From assembly GCA_040905185.1 (NCBI GenBank), contig JBBDRZ010000007.1:682001-746000 (forward strand): a DNA stretch of 64,000 nt. Direction: 5' to 3'. Shown piece by piece: positions 7,116 to 16,235 of the stretch. Under the pieces are notes generated by a model. That model was given only the letters and a program-made list of their open reading frames with translations. It made no database searches and was not told the DNA's origin. The DNA is from DASTEQ01 sp040905185 (GTDB taxonomy: Bacteria; Chloroflexota; Limnocylindria; QHBO01). A program made the position numbers and the translations under genes. Numbering within the stretch: the first letter of the stretch is position 1; each line of letters opens with the position of its first letter.

Positions 7116-8132
7116 CTAGAAGCCGCCGCTGGCGCCTCCGCCCCCGCCGCCTCCACCGCCGCCGAAGCCTCCGCCGCCCGACGACGACGGAGCGGACCCG
7201 ATGCTGCCCACGGTCCCCAACATGCCTCCGATGTCGGGGATGCCCGAGCCCGAGAAGAGGCCGCCTCCGCCATCCCCGGCGCCCGACCCGGTAGACGAGC
7301 CCAACCATATCGGGTAATAGGCACCCGAGGCCTGGCTCATGGCCCGGGTCTGGGGGTCGGCCATCTCGCGGGCCAGGACCTCGCCCACCTGCTGGTGCAA
7401 TCCGAGTGCCACGCCCCACACGACGGCCTTGTCGGGCGTGTCGGCCAGCACGCGCACAGTCGGATCCTGGACCACTTCGGCCATGGACCTCGCCTGCTCC
7501 AGGGTCTTTTCGAGAGTGCGCCGGTAGGCCTTCAGCATGGCGTCCACGTACGCTCCGTTCGGGGTTCGCTTGGACATCTGGCTGCCAATGGCCGCCGTTA
7601 CCAGGCCACCGATGACGAGCGCGGCACCGACCAGGGTCAGCCCGCTCATGGGGATCGTGTTGCCCACGAATATGGCCCCGCCGCCGACGACGGCTTCAGT
7701 GACTCCGATGAACACCCAGCGGGTGATTTCCGGGGTGGGAAGGCGGGTCAGCCACCCCAGGCGGACGGCTTCCTGCTCGAGCTGACCCTTGATGGGATCG
7801 AGTGCCTGGTTGATGCCCCACAGCGTCTCGCGTCGCAGCGAACGCTCGGACCCGCCGCGAATCACGAGCTCGCGATACGCCTCGCCGAGCAGGCCCGACG
7901 GCTGCGGCCGGTCAACCGGCGGATCCGGCAGGTCCAGGGCCGGATCGGTCAGGGGGTCCGGTTCGTCCGTGCGCTTGACGTCCTTGGCACGCTCCAGGTT
8001 CCGGAATCGGATCAGACCGCCGCCCGCGAGCTCCACCGGGACTGTGCGCAGGGCGTTCGATCCGGCACGCCCCTCCCGGAGCACCGTCGCCAGCGGTGGA
8101 GTCATTTCGGCGGGTGGCCCGGCCATCAGCAC
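7116..8132 (-). CDS. DUF2207 C-terminal-like membrane protein, probably the 3' part of a split TPM-DUF2207 gene
   Basis: The frame opens at 8132 but can be read in the same phase back to 8255 with no stop. That extra part encodes a transmembrane helix (ILALILTGGTAFVAW) followed by RRHGDDPELV. These correspond to the helix and W.RRGRDP motif that precede the cytoplasmic half of DUF2207 proteins. The rest fits that family: PPAEMTPPLATVLREG, two more hydrophobic segments near residues 150-200, and a glycine-rich end (GGGGFGGGGGGGGGGASGGF). The only interruption from the TPM gene is TAA at 8256-8258. There is no good start or ribosome site before 8132 (GTG 8138, ATG 8132). It is either a broken gene, a readthrough product or a sequence error. 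Confidence 0.65.
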   Translation of the reverse strand: MLMAGPPAEMTPPLATVLREGRAGSNALRTVPVELAGGGLIRFRNLERAKDVKRTDEPDPLTDPALDLPDPPVDRPQPSGLLGEAYRELVIRGGSERSLRRETLWGINQALDPIKGQLEQEAVRLGWLTRLPTPEITRWVFIGVTEAVVGGGAIFVGNTIPMSGLTLVGAALVIGGLVTAAIGSQMSKRTPNGAYVDAMLKAYRRTLEKTLEQARSMAEVVQDPTVRVLADTPDKAVVWGVALGLHQQVGEVLAREMADPQTRAMSQASGAYYPIWLGSSTGSGAGDGGGGLFSGSGIPDIGGMLGTVGSIGSAPSSSGGGGFGGGGGGGGGGASGGF

Positions 8133-8255
8133 CGAAGGCGAATCGACGAGCTCCGGATCATCCCCATGACGGCGCCATGCGACGAACGCCGTCCCGCCGG
8201 TCAGGATCAGGGCCAGGATCCCGCCGGGGATGCCGACCAGGGCGTTGACCTGGCG

Positions 8256-8810
8256 TTACCTGTCCAGCCGCTCGGTGGCCGCGGGGGTCACCGCCGCGTC
8301 CACCACCTCCAGGGCAGCCATCAGGCCGGTCCCCACCTGCCCCGCACGAAAGTCGGGCGCCATGTGCTGATTGATGAGCCGCTCCTGGTCATCGACCGAC
8401 AGGTACACGGCCTTGAAGCCGCTGCCGGCATATGTGCTGATCACCCCGTGGACCAGGTCCTCTTCGAAGCTGACGAGGATCACGAATCCATCGTCATATC
8501 CGGCACGGCCGACGCCCCACTCGTTGATCAAGGCCTCAGCCAAGGCGAGATTGGTCTCGAAATCCTGGCTCGGGTCGACCTGGAGGTAGATGGCGACCTC
8601 CGCCCCGCTCCGCGACTCGAGGGCATCGATCCGCTGTTCGAAGATGGCTTCGGTAGCGGCACCCAGGACCCCGGCCTCGTCGTAGACCGCCTGATCGAAC
8701 ACCGGGTCGGGGAACTGTGACCTGTTGGTGCCGATGAGCTGGGACGCCACGAGCCCGGCAACCACGATGGCGCCCAGGACGATGACGAGCACGCGGACCA
8801 TCATTGGCAT
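8256..8810 (-). CDS. TPM-domain membrane-anchored protein
   Basis: The 184-residue product has one N-terminal membrane anchor (VRVLVIVLGAIVVAGLVA) and a TPM domain. The core motifs are VYDEAGVLGA, a long helix FEQRIDALESRSGAEVAIYL, and YDDGFVILVSFEE. TPM proteins are membrane-associated, with poorly known roles in photosystem repair, phosphatase activity or respiratory-complex assembly. The first codons overlap the end of the zinc-ribbon gene (8801-8810), so translation is coupled. The frame ends in a TAA after which the same phase continues as a TM helix and DUF2207-like domain. This suggests the two were one protein. Confidence 0.8.
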   Translation of the reverse strand: MPMMVRVLVIVLGAIVVAGLVASQLIGTNRSQFPDPVFDQAVYDEAGVLGAATEAIFEQRIDALESRSGAEVAIYLQVDPSQDFETNLALAEALINEWGVGRAGYDDGFVILVSFEEDLVHGVISTYAGSGFKAVYLSVDDQERLINQHMAPDFRAGQVGTGLMAALEVVDAAVTPAATERLDR

Positions 8811-9277
8811 CGCACCATGACCCGGGACGGGTCGGTGGTCAAACCCGCGATCTGGGCGTCGAACGGAACGGAGCCACCGGCCGGCACCGGCGGCGACAGG
8901 GCCACCGTCCGTGCCACGGGGCTGCCCGCCCCGTTGACGGCGGTCAGCTCACACCGAGCGCGTCCCGCCCGCGATCCCTGGTTGTTGACCTGCAACGTCA
9001 CCACGACCGATGCCTCGGCCACCGGCCCCACCGCCAGCACGTCACTGGTGAACGGCCCGACCCCACCGACCAGGATCGAGGCCACCACGCCCATGGCGAC
9101 GACCGAGCCCACGATCGCCACCGCCACCGTCCCGTGCATCTGGGTGGCGGCCGGCGCCGTCATGCCGGCGCGGTTGCAGACGTCGCACATCGTCTCCTGG
9201 AGGTCAATCGGGCGCCCGCACTTCAGGCACCGCCCCGGGGTGCCGAAGGCGGGAAGCTCGCCCGGCGCCTGGCTCAT
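8801..9277 (-). CDS. Zinc-ribbon single-pass membrane protein
   Basis: The 158-residue product has a CLKC...CDVC zinc ribbon at residues 17-34, a transmembrane helix at about 50-71 (VAVAIVGSVVAMGVVASILV), and an extracytoplasmic beta-rich domain of about 85 residues with paired cysteines (ARCEL and MVRCQ). Proteins of this plan are often sensors or assembly factors, but no named family is recognised. The ATG overlaps the upstream DUF1684 stop by 4 nt, and the 3' end overlaps the TPM start by 10 nt. It is therefore the middle gene of a coupled operon. Confidence 0.75.
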   Translation of the reverse strand: MSQAPGELPAFGTPGRCLKCGRPIDLQETMCDVCNRAGMTAPAATQMHGTVAVAIVGSVVAMGVVASILVGGVGPFTSDVLAVGPVAEASVVVTLQVNNQGSRAGRARCELTAVNGAGSPVARTVALSPPVPAGGSVPFDAQIAGLTTDPSRVMVRCQ

Positions 9278-9909
9278 GGCAGGCGGTGGTCCACGCCGGT
9301 GTCGAGCCGCTCACCGGCCTGGATGGCCACGGCGAGCCAGTTGTCGCGCGGCGCCAGCGGGCAGCTCCATCGGGGGTCGTACGTGCACGAAGGGTGGTAC
9401 GCGTAGTTGAAGTCCAGCACCAGCCGATCCCCGTCTGACCCGAGGTCGGCGCCCTTGACCGAGTCCCACAGGTAGCGGCCGCCGCCATACGTGGCCTCCC
9501 CGCTGGTTGCATCGCGGAACGGGATGAAGATGCCGCCCCCGTATCCGGCCAGCCAGTAGACCCCCAGGCGCTGGACCGACCCGGTCACCTCGAAGGGCAC
9601 CCAGCCGATCCGGCTGAAGGCGGACTTGTCGCCGGTGGACACCGGCAGGTCGAGTGGTGTCGCCTCCGGATCGGGCTCCAGGGTGGCCGACAGCCGGAGC
9701 GCCGGGTCGTGCGGCCAGTACGCGAGCCCGCGGAATGCCGGGCGCACGGCCGCGGGGATTGGCGACTGGGGATGTTCGCGGAACAGCTCGTCCTTGACGC
9801 CCCGGAACGCCCTCAGGCGATCCGGGCCTGGATCCCGGTCCGCGCGCAGGTCGGCGTACAGGGCCGATACCCGCCGTCTCCAGTCAGCCAGATCGAGGTG
9901 CTCGTTCAT
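9274..9909 (-). CDS. DUF1684 family protein
   Basis: The 211-residue product has the DUF1684 hallmarks: the N-terminal WRRRVSALYADLRADRDPG, and a C-terminal region with GGGIFIPFRDATSGEATYGG, GRYLWDSVKGAD and DFNYAYHPSCTYDPRWSCPL. The conserved tail NYAYHPSC..Y is the most diagnostic part. The family is widespread and cytosolic with no established activity. I chose the ATG at 9909 over the frame start at 9933, since homologs usually begin shortly before the W-R-R segment. It is first of the DUF1684 - zinc ribbon - TPM - DUF2207-like set. Confidence 0.82.
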   Translation of the reverse strand: MNEHLDLADWRRRVSALYADLRADRDPGPDRLRAFRGVKDELFREHPQSPIPAAVRPAFRGLAYWPHDPALRLSATLEPDPEATPLDLPVSTGDKSAFSRIGWVPFEVTGSVQRLGVYWLAGYGGGIFIPFRDATSGEATYGGGRYLWDSVKGADLGSDGDRLVLDFNYAYHPSCTYDPRWSCPLAPRDNWLAVAIQAGERLDTGVDHRLP

Positions 9910-9936
9910 CGGTGACCCATCGGCCTCAAGCATAAA

Positions 9937-9962
9937 GGTGGCCGGCCTTACGGCCGGCCACC
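9937..9962 (-). terminator. Rho-independent-like hairpin after the osmoprotectant operon
   Basis: GGTGGCCGGCC and GGCCGGCCACC form an 11-bp perfect stem around a TTAC loop. On the minus strand it is followed by TTTAT. It lies 30 nt beyond the stop of the substrate-binding protein gene. The T-run is short, so strength is uncertain. Confidence 0.6.
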
Positions 9963-9992
9963 ATCGGTCCGGGGCTGCTCTGAGCGCAACCG

Positions 9993-10934
9993 TCAGATCA
10001 AGCCGCGGTCCTCCAGCCAGGCCTGGGCCACCTCTTCCAGGTCCTGAAGCTCGACGCTGACCAGGAGGTTGAGCTCGCTCAGCTGGTCGGTGGTCAATTC
10101 GGCCGAGACGGCGTCCAAGGTGGACTCCAGCAGGTCACCCCCGGCGGCCGCCAGCTCCTCCGTCACCACGGGGGCCAGGTTTTGAGCCGGGTTCAGGCCC
10201 CGGTCATCCACCAGCACGACGAGGTTGTACTGCGCGATCTGCGCCTGGGTGGTGCACACCCGCGCGACGCCGATGGCTCCGGCGTTGAGCGCCTCGGCCA
10301 TGGCGGTGCTGCAGGGCGCCAGGTTTTCAACCGGGATGGCGGTCACGTCGATGCCGTACACGGCTTCCAAGCCGAGCCCGCACAGCGGGCGCTCGGCGCA
10401 CTCCGGCGGTAGGCCCCAGGTGAACTGATCCGCAATGGGCGCGATGTCGCTCATCGTCTCCAGGCCGTACTCCTGGGCCGTCTCGGCGGTCACCGCAAAC
10501 CCGTCCGAGTCCTGCCCGGGCGAGAAGCTGAAGGCCGCCAGGCCGCGGTCGGTCAGAGCCGCATTCAGGTTGGAAAACGTGACCCCGGGGTCGGCGTCCG
10601 CCGTGGCCTCCAGCGCCTCGGTCAGAGAACCGATGTACTCGGGCATGAGATTCAGGTCGCCACTCTCCAGGGCCGGCAGGGTCGTCTCCCGGGTCCCGAA
10701 GAACAGGTGACGCTCGACGGTGAATCCCGCGGCCTCCAGGGCCTGGGCGTAGATCTCGGCCACGATGGCCGACTCGTCGAAGTCGGCTGAGCCGACGATC
10801 ACGGTGGGGAGTTCCGCGGGTGTCGAAGGTGCGCCGGAACTCGGGCTTGGGCTGCTGCCGTCACCCGGCTGGCAGGCACTGAGCAGCAGCGCCAGCGCAG
10901 TCGCCCCGACGGCGAGCATGCGGATCTTCCGCAT
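9993..10934 (-). CDS. Glycine betaine/choline/osmoprotectant ABC transporter, substrate-binding lipoprotein
   Basis: The 313-residue protein starts with MRKIRML and a lipoprotein signal ending LLLSAC, so the mature protein is lipid-anchored at Cys. A Ser/Pro-rich linker follows. The periplasmic-binding domain has the QAT/OpuAC features VGSADFDESAIVAEIYAQAL, PEYIGS, and SNLNAALTDRGLAAF. An insertion containing three cysteines (PECAERPLCGLG, APCSTAM) is present. The ATG at 10934 has GAGGAGG nearby. It is last in the ATPase - permease - permease - binding protein operon, the usual four-gene layout for this importer. Confidence 0.9.
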   Translation of the reverse strand: MRKIRMLAVGATALALLLSACQPGDGSSPSPSSGAPSTPAELPTVIVGSADFDESAIVAEIYAQALEAAGFTVERHLFFGTRETTLPALESGDLNLMPEYIGSLTEALEATADADPGVTFSNLNAALTDRGLAAFSFSPGQDSDGFAVTAETAQEYGLETMSDIAPIADQFTWGLPPECAERPLCGLGLEAVYGIDVTAIPVENLAPCSTAMAEALNAGAIGVARVCTTQAQIAQYNLVVLVDDRGLNPAQNLAPVVTEELAAAGGDLLESTLDAVSAELTTDQLSELNLLVSVELQDLEEVAQAWLEDRGLI

Positions 10935-11041
10935 TGGGTCCTCCTCTGTGGTTCTCGATCGGTTCGCGCCGACCCGGGCTCGCCTGGTGCGGGCCCGCCC
11001 GCGGAGTCTAGCAGTTACCATCGTTCGCCGGACGGCGGTTA

Positions 11042-11758
11042 TTAGGCGAGGCCAGCTTCCGTCTCGGGCAGGCGGGTCGAGGCGCCGCGCAGGCCCGGTG
11101 ACACGGCGGCCCGCTGGGCGAGGGCGAACAGCACCTCGCTGGTCAGGGCCAGGGTCATGACCAGCAGCGCCCCGCCGAACATGCGGGGGTAATCCTGGCG
11201 GGCGATGCCGTCGACGATGTAGCGGCCCAGGCCGCCGGTGGACAGGATGGCGCCCAGGGTGGCGGTGGCGATGACCTGGATCGACGCGGTCCGGACCCCG
11301 GCCAGGATGACCGGCAGCGCGATGGGCAGCTCCACTCTTCGCAGGACCTGGGACTCGCGCATCCCCATTCCTCGGGCCGCCTCGACCAGATCCGGCTCGA
11401 CGTCCCGGATGCCCACGTACGCGTTCAGGACGATGGGAGGAATGGCCAGCACGGTCAGCGCCAGGAGCGTGGGAGGCACCCCGATGCCCCAGCCCAGCTG
11501 GAGGGTGAGCGGCAGGGCAAGACCGAGGATCCCCACCGATGGAACGGCCCGTCCCATGTTGGTGATGGCGACCACGGCTCCCGCCCAGCGCCGGGTGTGG
11601 CCGATGAACAGTCCCAGCGGCAGGGCGATGGCCAGGCCGGCCAGGAGGGAGACGCCCGACAGGGCCAGGTGCTCGCCAACCCGGGCCGGGATGGCGTCGC
11701 GGCCAGACCAGCTTGCCGGGTCGGTGAACCAGGCGGCCACTTCGGCCAGGAAGTCCAT
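11042..11758 (-). CDS. Osmoprotectant ABC transporter permease
   Basis: The 238-residue inner-membrane permease has about five or six hydrophobic segments. The ABC coupling (EAA) loop reads EAARGMGMRESQVLRRVELP. The start MDFLAEVAAWFTDPASW resembles OpuCB/OpuCD-type permeases, which pair to form the channel for glycine betaine and related solutes. It follows the other permease by 4 nt (stop at 11763) and precedes the binding-protein gene. Confidence 0.9.
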   Translation of the reverse strand: MDFLAEVAAWFTDPASWSGRDAIPARVGEHLALSGVSLLAGLAIALPLGLFIGHTRRWAGAVVAITNMGRAVPSVGILGLALPLTLQLGWGIGVPPTLLALTVLAIPPIVLNAYVGIRDVEPDLVEAARGMGMRESQVLRRVELPIALPVILAGVRTASIQVIATATLGAILSTGGLGRYIVDGIARQDYPRMFGGALLVMTLALTSEVLFALAQRAAVSPGLRGASTRLPETEAGLA

Positions 11759-11762
11759 CCCG

Positions 11763-12431
11763 TCAGCCCTCCCCGGATCCGGCGCGCGTCCAGGGCGTCA
11801 GGGCCCGTTCGGCGAGCACCAGGCCGCGATCGGCCAGCACGGCCAACAGGACGGACAGTCCGACGCCCACCAGGATGGCGGTCGGGAAGAAGCGATTGAT
11901 GCCGATGGTGATGATCACAAATCCCAGGCCGCCCTGGCCGATGAGGGCGGTGACGGCCACCAGCCCGATGGTGGTCACGGTCGCGATCCGGATGCCGGCG
12001 ATGATGACCGGGGTGGCCAACGGAAGCTGGACACGCCACAGCTGCTGGATGCGGGTGTGGCCCATCCCCGTCGCCGCCTCCACGATCTCGGGCGCGACGC
12101 CGTCCAGTCCAGACAGCCCGTTGCGGACGAGGATCAGCAGCGTGTAGCTGACCAGCGCGATCTCGGCCGTCACGAGCCCGATGCCGGTGACCGGGATCAG
12201 GAGGCCGAACAGGGCGAGACTGGGGATGGCGTACAGGATGCCGGCCAAGCCGAGGACCGGGCCAATGAGCCGCCGGCGGCGATGGATGAGCAGGGTCACG
12301 GGAAACGCGATGAGGATGCCGGCGCCGACCCCGATGAGAGTCAGCACCACGTGCTCGCCAGTGCGCTGGACCAGCATGTCCAGGTTGTCGAAGACCCAGT
12401 CCAGGCGGAAGAAGGGCGCCTCTTCGGTCAT
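11763..12431 (-). CDS. Osmoprotectant ABC transporter permease
   Basis: The 222-residue permease begins with the ATG at 12431, whose ATGA overlaps the stop of the ATPase gene. It has five to six membrane segments (for example VVLTLIGVGAGILIAFPVTL). The coupling loop EAATGMGHTRIQQLWRVQLP and the sequence TTIGLVAVTALIGQGGLG are typical of QAT-family permeases. The frame is open upstream to 12701, but that part lies inside the ATPase gene and is not coding in this phase. Confidence 0.9.
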   Translation of the reverse strand: MTEEAPFFRLDWVFDNLDMLVQRTGEHVVLTLIGVGAGILIAFPVTLLIHRRRRLIGPVLGLAGILYAIPSLALFGLLIPVTGIGLVTAEIALVSYTLLILVRNGLSGLDGVAPEIVEAATGMGHTRIQQLWRVQLPLATPVIIAGIRIATVTTIGLVAVTALIGQGGLGFVIITIGINRFFPTAILVGVGLSVLLAVLADRGLVLAERALTPWTRAGSGEG

Positions 12432-13588
12432 GGCGGCGGGCTCCCGGCGCCGTCCTGCAGGGTCTGCGAGATGGCGGCCACACTGATGACCCCCAGCACC
12501 GCGTCGTGCTCGTCCACCACCACGCCCAGCTGGACCGAAGACACCAGCATGGCCGACAACGCGTCGCGAAGGGTCGACTCGGGTTGGAGGAGTGTGGACC
12601 CCGGAACGGCCATGGCCGCATCGACCGTGCCGTCGCCAGCGAGGTCGTCGGCCGCGATCCAGCCCAGCGGCCGCCGTTGGGCATCGGTGACCAGGGCCCA
12701 CAGGGTCCCATCCGGCAGGCGCCGGCGAGCCGCGGCGAAGGACTCGCCGGCGGCGACCGTGACGGGCGATTCGAGCGGGAGATCGCGGACGCGAGCCAGG
12801 GACAGGCGCTTCAGTCCGCGGTCAGCGCCCACGAAGTGCTCGACGAACGGACTGGCCGGAGCGGCCAGGAGGCGATCGGGGCTGTCGTACTGGGCCAGCA
12901 CGCCTCCGATCTGGAAGATCGCGATCCGGTCGGCCATCTTGATCGCCTCGTCCACGTCGTGGGTGACGAACACGATCGTCTTGCGCAGCCGCGCCTGCAG
13001 CCGGAGGAACTCGTTCTGGAGCCGCTCGCGGCGGATTGGATCCACCGCCCCGAACGGCTCGTCCATCAGCAGGACGCTGGGGTCGGCGGCCATCGCCCGG
13101 GCCACTCCCACCCGCTGGCGCTCGCCGCCGGACAGGGCCGCCGGATAGCGGGACCGATAGGCGCCCGGATCGAGCCCGACCAGTTCCAGCAACTCCTCCA
13201 CCCGTTCCGTGATTCGGGCCTCGCCCCAGTCCAGCAGGCGTGGGACGACGGCCACGTTCTGGGCGACCGTCAGGTGCGGGAAGAGCCCGACCTGCTGGAT
13301 GACATACCCGATCCGGCGACGCAGCTCGACCGGCGGCAGGGAGGCGACATCGGCCCCATCAATGGTTACCCGACCCGAGGTCGGCTCGACCAGGCGGTTA
13401 ACCATCTTCATGGTCGTCGTCTTGCCGCACCCCGACGGGCCGACCAGGACGCAGATCTCGCCGGCGCGGATCTCGAGCGAGAGGTCGGTCACCGCTGTCG
13501 GGCCGTTCCGGTAGCGCTTCGTGACGTGCTCGAAGGCGACCACGGAGCCGCTCGCGGCAAGAGCCGGTGCGAGCCCCGGGTCGGTCAT
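12428..13588 (-). CDS. Osmoprotectant ABC transporter ATPase with C-terminal CBS-like region
   Basis: The 386-residue ATPase has Walker A GPSGCGKTTT, the Q-loop VIQQVGLFPHLT, signature LSGGERQRVG, Walker B VLLMDEPFGAVD and the switch His in VTHDVDEA. Residues from about 265 on form two short CBS-like repeats (GTLWALVTDAQRRPLGWI and SVQLGVVVDEHDAVLGVISV). In OpuA/OpuC-type ATPases this region senses ionic strength. Start and stop both overlap neighbours by 4 nt: the large membrane protein upstream and the permease downstream. Confidence 0.93.
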   Translation of the reverse strand: MTDPGLAPALAASGSVVAFEHVTKRYRNGPTAVTDLSLEIRAGEICVLVGPSGCGKTTTMKMVNRLVEPTSGRVTIDGADVASLPPVELRRRIGYVIQQVGLFPHLTVAQNVAVVPRLLDWGEARITERVEELLELVGLDPGAYRSRYPAALSGGERQRVGVARAMAADPSVLLMDEPFGAVDPIRRERLQNEFLRLQARLRKTIVFVTHDVDEAIKMADRIAIFQIGGVLAQYDSPDRLLAAPASPFVEHFVGADRGLKRLSLARVRDLPLESPVTVAAGESFAAARRRLPDGTLWALVTDAQRRPLGWIAADDLAGDGTVDAAMAVPGSTLLQPESTLRDALSAMLVSSVQLGVVVDEHDAVLGVISVAAISQTLQDGAGSPPP

Positions 13589-15606
13589 GGCGCCGATGAT
13601 AGGCGGAAGATCCGGACGGTCTGGTTGGCGTAGACCTCCTCGAAGAGGTCGCTCGCCGCGAAATCCACCGGCCCTTCGCAGGGGGGCCCGCCCGCGGGAA
13701 TGACGTAGGTTGCGCCGTATTCGCGCATGAGGGCTGCCGCGGCCTCCGGATCACCCCCGCATCGGATGGTGCGGATCGCGGCCTCGCGTTCGGCCGGCTC
13801 GTAACCGAGATTCGCGATGTAGGGCCCGAAGCTGCTGAGCCGAAGCCGGCCCCCCGGGTCGGTGGGGGCGATGATCCAGTCGTCGGTCACGAATACCGCC
13901 CTCTCCGGCGTCTCGGACGCGATCCAGGTGCTGGCCGCCAGATGGTCAGCGTTCATCAGGAAGTTCTGCGAAAAGGCGGTGTGTACCGATGCCAGCACCG
14001 GCGAGGCCAGACTCAAGACCAGCACACCCGCCACGACCAGGCCGCCCGCGCGGGCCAGCAGCCAGCCAGCCAGGATGGCGACCGCGATCCACATCGCCTG
14101 GAAGTACTTGTTCATGTCGAATGACACGAAGCTCACCTGCACCACGTTGGGGATCAGGAACAGGGCGGCCACCCACAGGGCGAGGAAAGCCCGCGCGGGG
14201 GTTTGGCGCACGGCGAGCGCCACCAGCGCCAGGGCGAACGGGATTCCCAGGTTGGTGGCGTAAAAGAACAGGACCCCTCCTGGGCCGTCGCCGACCGGCG
14301 CGGTCGGCCAGATCGCCACCAGCTGCAGCCACCCCGACCCGGTGGCCTGACTGAATGCGGCGGCCGCGAACGGGATGGCCAGCAGGTACGGCCCCGCGAA
14401 GAGCAGGGCGTGGCGCGGTGCGCTCCGGTCGAACAGGCGCCGACCGACGAGGACCCAGATGAGTACGAGGAGAGGCAGGACCGGGAAGAAGAAGAAGTGA
14501 AACGGCGCCAGCAGCGCGCCCGCCAACCCCGACAGGACGATGAGGCGTGCATGGTCCGCGAAGCCGGCCCGCAATCGCCGGGCGGACGGTAGTCCGGCCA
14601 CCATCAGCAGAACGGCTCCCACCAGGAGCGGCAGGCCGGCGGTCGTGGCCCGATGGACGAGCAGGCCGGTGGTCATCACCGAGGGGATCGAGAAGTACGG
14701 CCAACCAGTCAGCCACTGGTTGTCGTAGGCATGGGTCATCAGGAGATCCCACGGCGCACCCAAGCCGTTGGCGAGGTCGCCCACCAACCGCATCCAGCCC
14801 AGCCCGCCGCCGAGCACGACCAGGACCGTGGCCAACAATGCCGTGCGGCGGGCTGACCAGTCGCGGACCAGGGCCAGCGCCAGTCCGTGGACGACCAGGG
14901 CCAAGGAGCCGGCCAGCAGCGCGGACTGGATCACGAACACGGGCACCGCGAACATGCCGGCGGCTTCGGCGAGGATCGCGGCGTGGAAATCGGCGAACCA
15001 GTGGTAGACGAGCGGTTGGCCGGCGTAGAAAGGGACCTGCGGCGGGAAGTTCCCGGCATTCACGGACTGCGCGATGGACAGGTGGACGCCCAGGTCGCTC
15101 CAGTTCGACCCGCCGACGCTGACGCCCGATGGATCGACCTGCCACAGGCCGCGGGCCAGGACCGCAGCGACCCAGGCGACCGTGCCCAGCCCCAGAAGGA
15201 TCCCGCCCGGGTGGCGGATCGCGACGCGCACGACCCGACCAACGCCGGCCGAAGGCCAGGACCCAGGGTCGGTCGTGGCTCGCCAGGCAGCGAGTGGCAC
15301 CGGCACCGCCAGCATCGTGGCCGCCGCGAAGACCACCTCGCGCCCATACCCACCCACCAGCATGGCCAGCCACCAGGTCAGGTGGGCCGAGACGGCCACC
15401 GAGAGGACGACGGCCAGCCCGAGCCGGCCGGTGGCGGAGATCCGGGCCCGACCCCGGCAGCCCCAGGCCACCAGCGCCCAGCCGGGGATGACCATCAGGA
15501 ACGGCCACACGGTCAGGGTCGCCAACGGTGGCCAGATCCACGCCACGGCCAGGCCGATCCCGACCGCCCCGGTAGCGACAGCCGACCGCAGCGCCTTCGT
15601 GCTCAT
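13585..15606 (-). CDS. Large polytopic membrane protein, GT-C-like
   Basis: The 673-residue protein has about 13-15 predicted hydrophobic helices and a soluble C-terminal part (from about residue 575). The latter contains ASTWIASETPERAVFVTDDW and YGATYVIPAGG. This plan, with a last domain carrying an A..W(I)..(T)P....V(F)(V) motif, is typical of membrane glycosyltransferase-like proteins of unknown donor found in Chloroflexota and Actinobacteria. The first extracytoplasmic loop holds NWSDLGVHLSIAQSV, where acidic residues sit as in GT-C enzymes. The gene is translationally coupled to the NERD-like gene and to the ABC ATPase by 4-nt overlaps. Substrate unknown. Confidence 0.72.
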   Translation of the reverse strand: MSTKALRSAVATGAVGIGLAVAWIWPPLATLTVWPFLMVIPGWALVAWGCRGRARISATGRLGLAVVLSVAVSAHLTWWLAMLVGGYGREVVFAAATMLAVPVPLAAWRATTDPGSWPSAGVGRVVRVAIRHPGGILLGLGTVAWVAAVLARGLWQVDPSGVSVGGSNWSDLGVHLSIAQSVNAGNFPPQVPFYAGQPLVYHWFADFHAAILAEAAGMFAVPVFVIQSALLAGSLALVVHGLALALVRDWSARRTALLATVLVVLGGGLGWMRLVGDLANGLGAPWDLLMTHAYDNQWLTGWPYFSIPSVMTTGLLVHRATTAGLPLLVGAVLLMVAGLPSARRLRAGFADHARLIVLSGLAGALLAPFHFFFFPVLPLLVLIWVLVGRRLFDRSAPRHALLFAGPYLLAIPFAAAAFSQATGSGWLQLVAIWPTAPVGDGPGGVLFFYATNLGIPFALALVALAVRQTPARAFLALWVAALFLIPNVVQVSFVSFDMNKYFQAMWIAVAILAGWLLARAGGLVVAGVLVLSLASPVLASVHTAFSQNFLMNADHLAASTWIASETPERAVFVTDDWIIAPTDPGGRLRLSSFGPYIANLGYEPAEREAAIRTIRCGGDPEAAAALMREYGATYVIPAGGPPCEGPVDFAASDLFEEVYANQTVRIFRLSSAP

Positions 15607-16166
15607 CCGGCTGACGGCGCCGGTGGAGGCGGGTGCGGGTCCAGCAGGGCCACGATCCGCGTGACCTGGGTGGGGGTCAGGACCCGGTCGCGGCTCATCC
15701 GGGCCGCCAGCTCCTCAGCGCCGGAGTGCGAATGGACGTGGACGCCCGGACGCTGGTCCACGTCCCAGGTCACGGAGGTCCGCGAGCCAGTGACCAGCAC
15801 CGGTTCCACGACCGCCGGCAGGCCCGCCCGCTCCAACGTCCGCTCCATCCGGTGCCCCGCCAGCCGCGCCTCGGCGACGGCTCCGGCCTCCCAGGGAACC
15901 CAGGACTCGGTGCCCAGGTTCAACCGATACCAGTGCCCGTTCCGCTTCCGGTACCGACCCGCCTCGGACAGGTCGGCCAGGGTCCAGGTCCCGCCGGGGC
16001 CGATCACGGCCCCCGCCAGCCGCTTTCCCTCGACCCGGGGGCGGCGAACGTAATGGAACCGGTTGTCCAGCCAGGTCCCCAGGCCGGCGGCCACGCGATC
16101 GGCCGGCCGTCGTCCCCACGCCCTCAGCAGGCGGGCCGCGTCGGTGACCGGCTGATGAATGATCAC
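15603..16166 (-). CDS. NERD-domain-like protein
   Basis: The 187-residue protein contains a segment AGAVIGPGGTWTLADLSEAG followed by a basic strand and EAGAVAEARLAGHRMERTLE. This looks like a degenerate nuclease-related (NERD) fold, where the family has a hydrophobic strand, GP.G and an acidic/Lys site. The catalytic Asp..E.K set is not clear, so nuclease activity is doubtful. The GTG at 16166 was preferred because TATCGT lies exactly 6 nt upstream, fitting the leaderless promoters in this window; a longer frame runs to 16214. It is divergent from folE, whose own -10 box is only about 50 nt away. Confidence 0.55.
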   Translation of the reverse strand: MIIHQPVTDAARLLRAWGRRPADRVAAGLGTWLDNRFHYVRRPRVEGKRLAGAVIGPGGTWTLADLSEAGRYRKRNGHWYRLNLGTESWVPWEAGAVAEARLAGHRMERTLERAGLPAVVEPVLVTGSRTSVTWDVDQRPGVHVHSHSGAEELAARMSRDRVLTPTQVTRIVALLDPHPPPPAPSAG

Positions 16167-16235
16167 CCCCTGACGATAGCGTGGGGACCCACGCCCGGGC
16201 CAGCGTCCGACCATCGGCTGCTAGCATCGGCGGTC

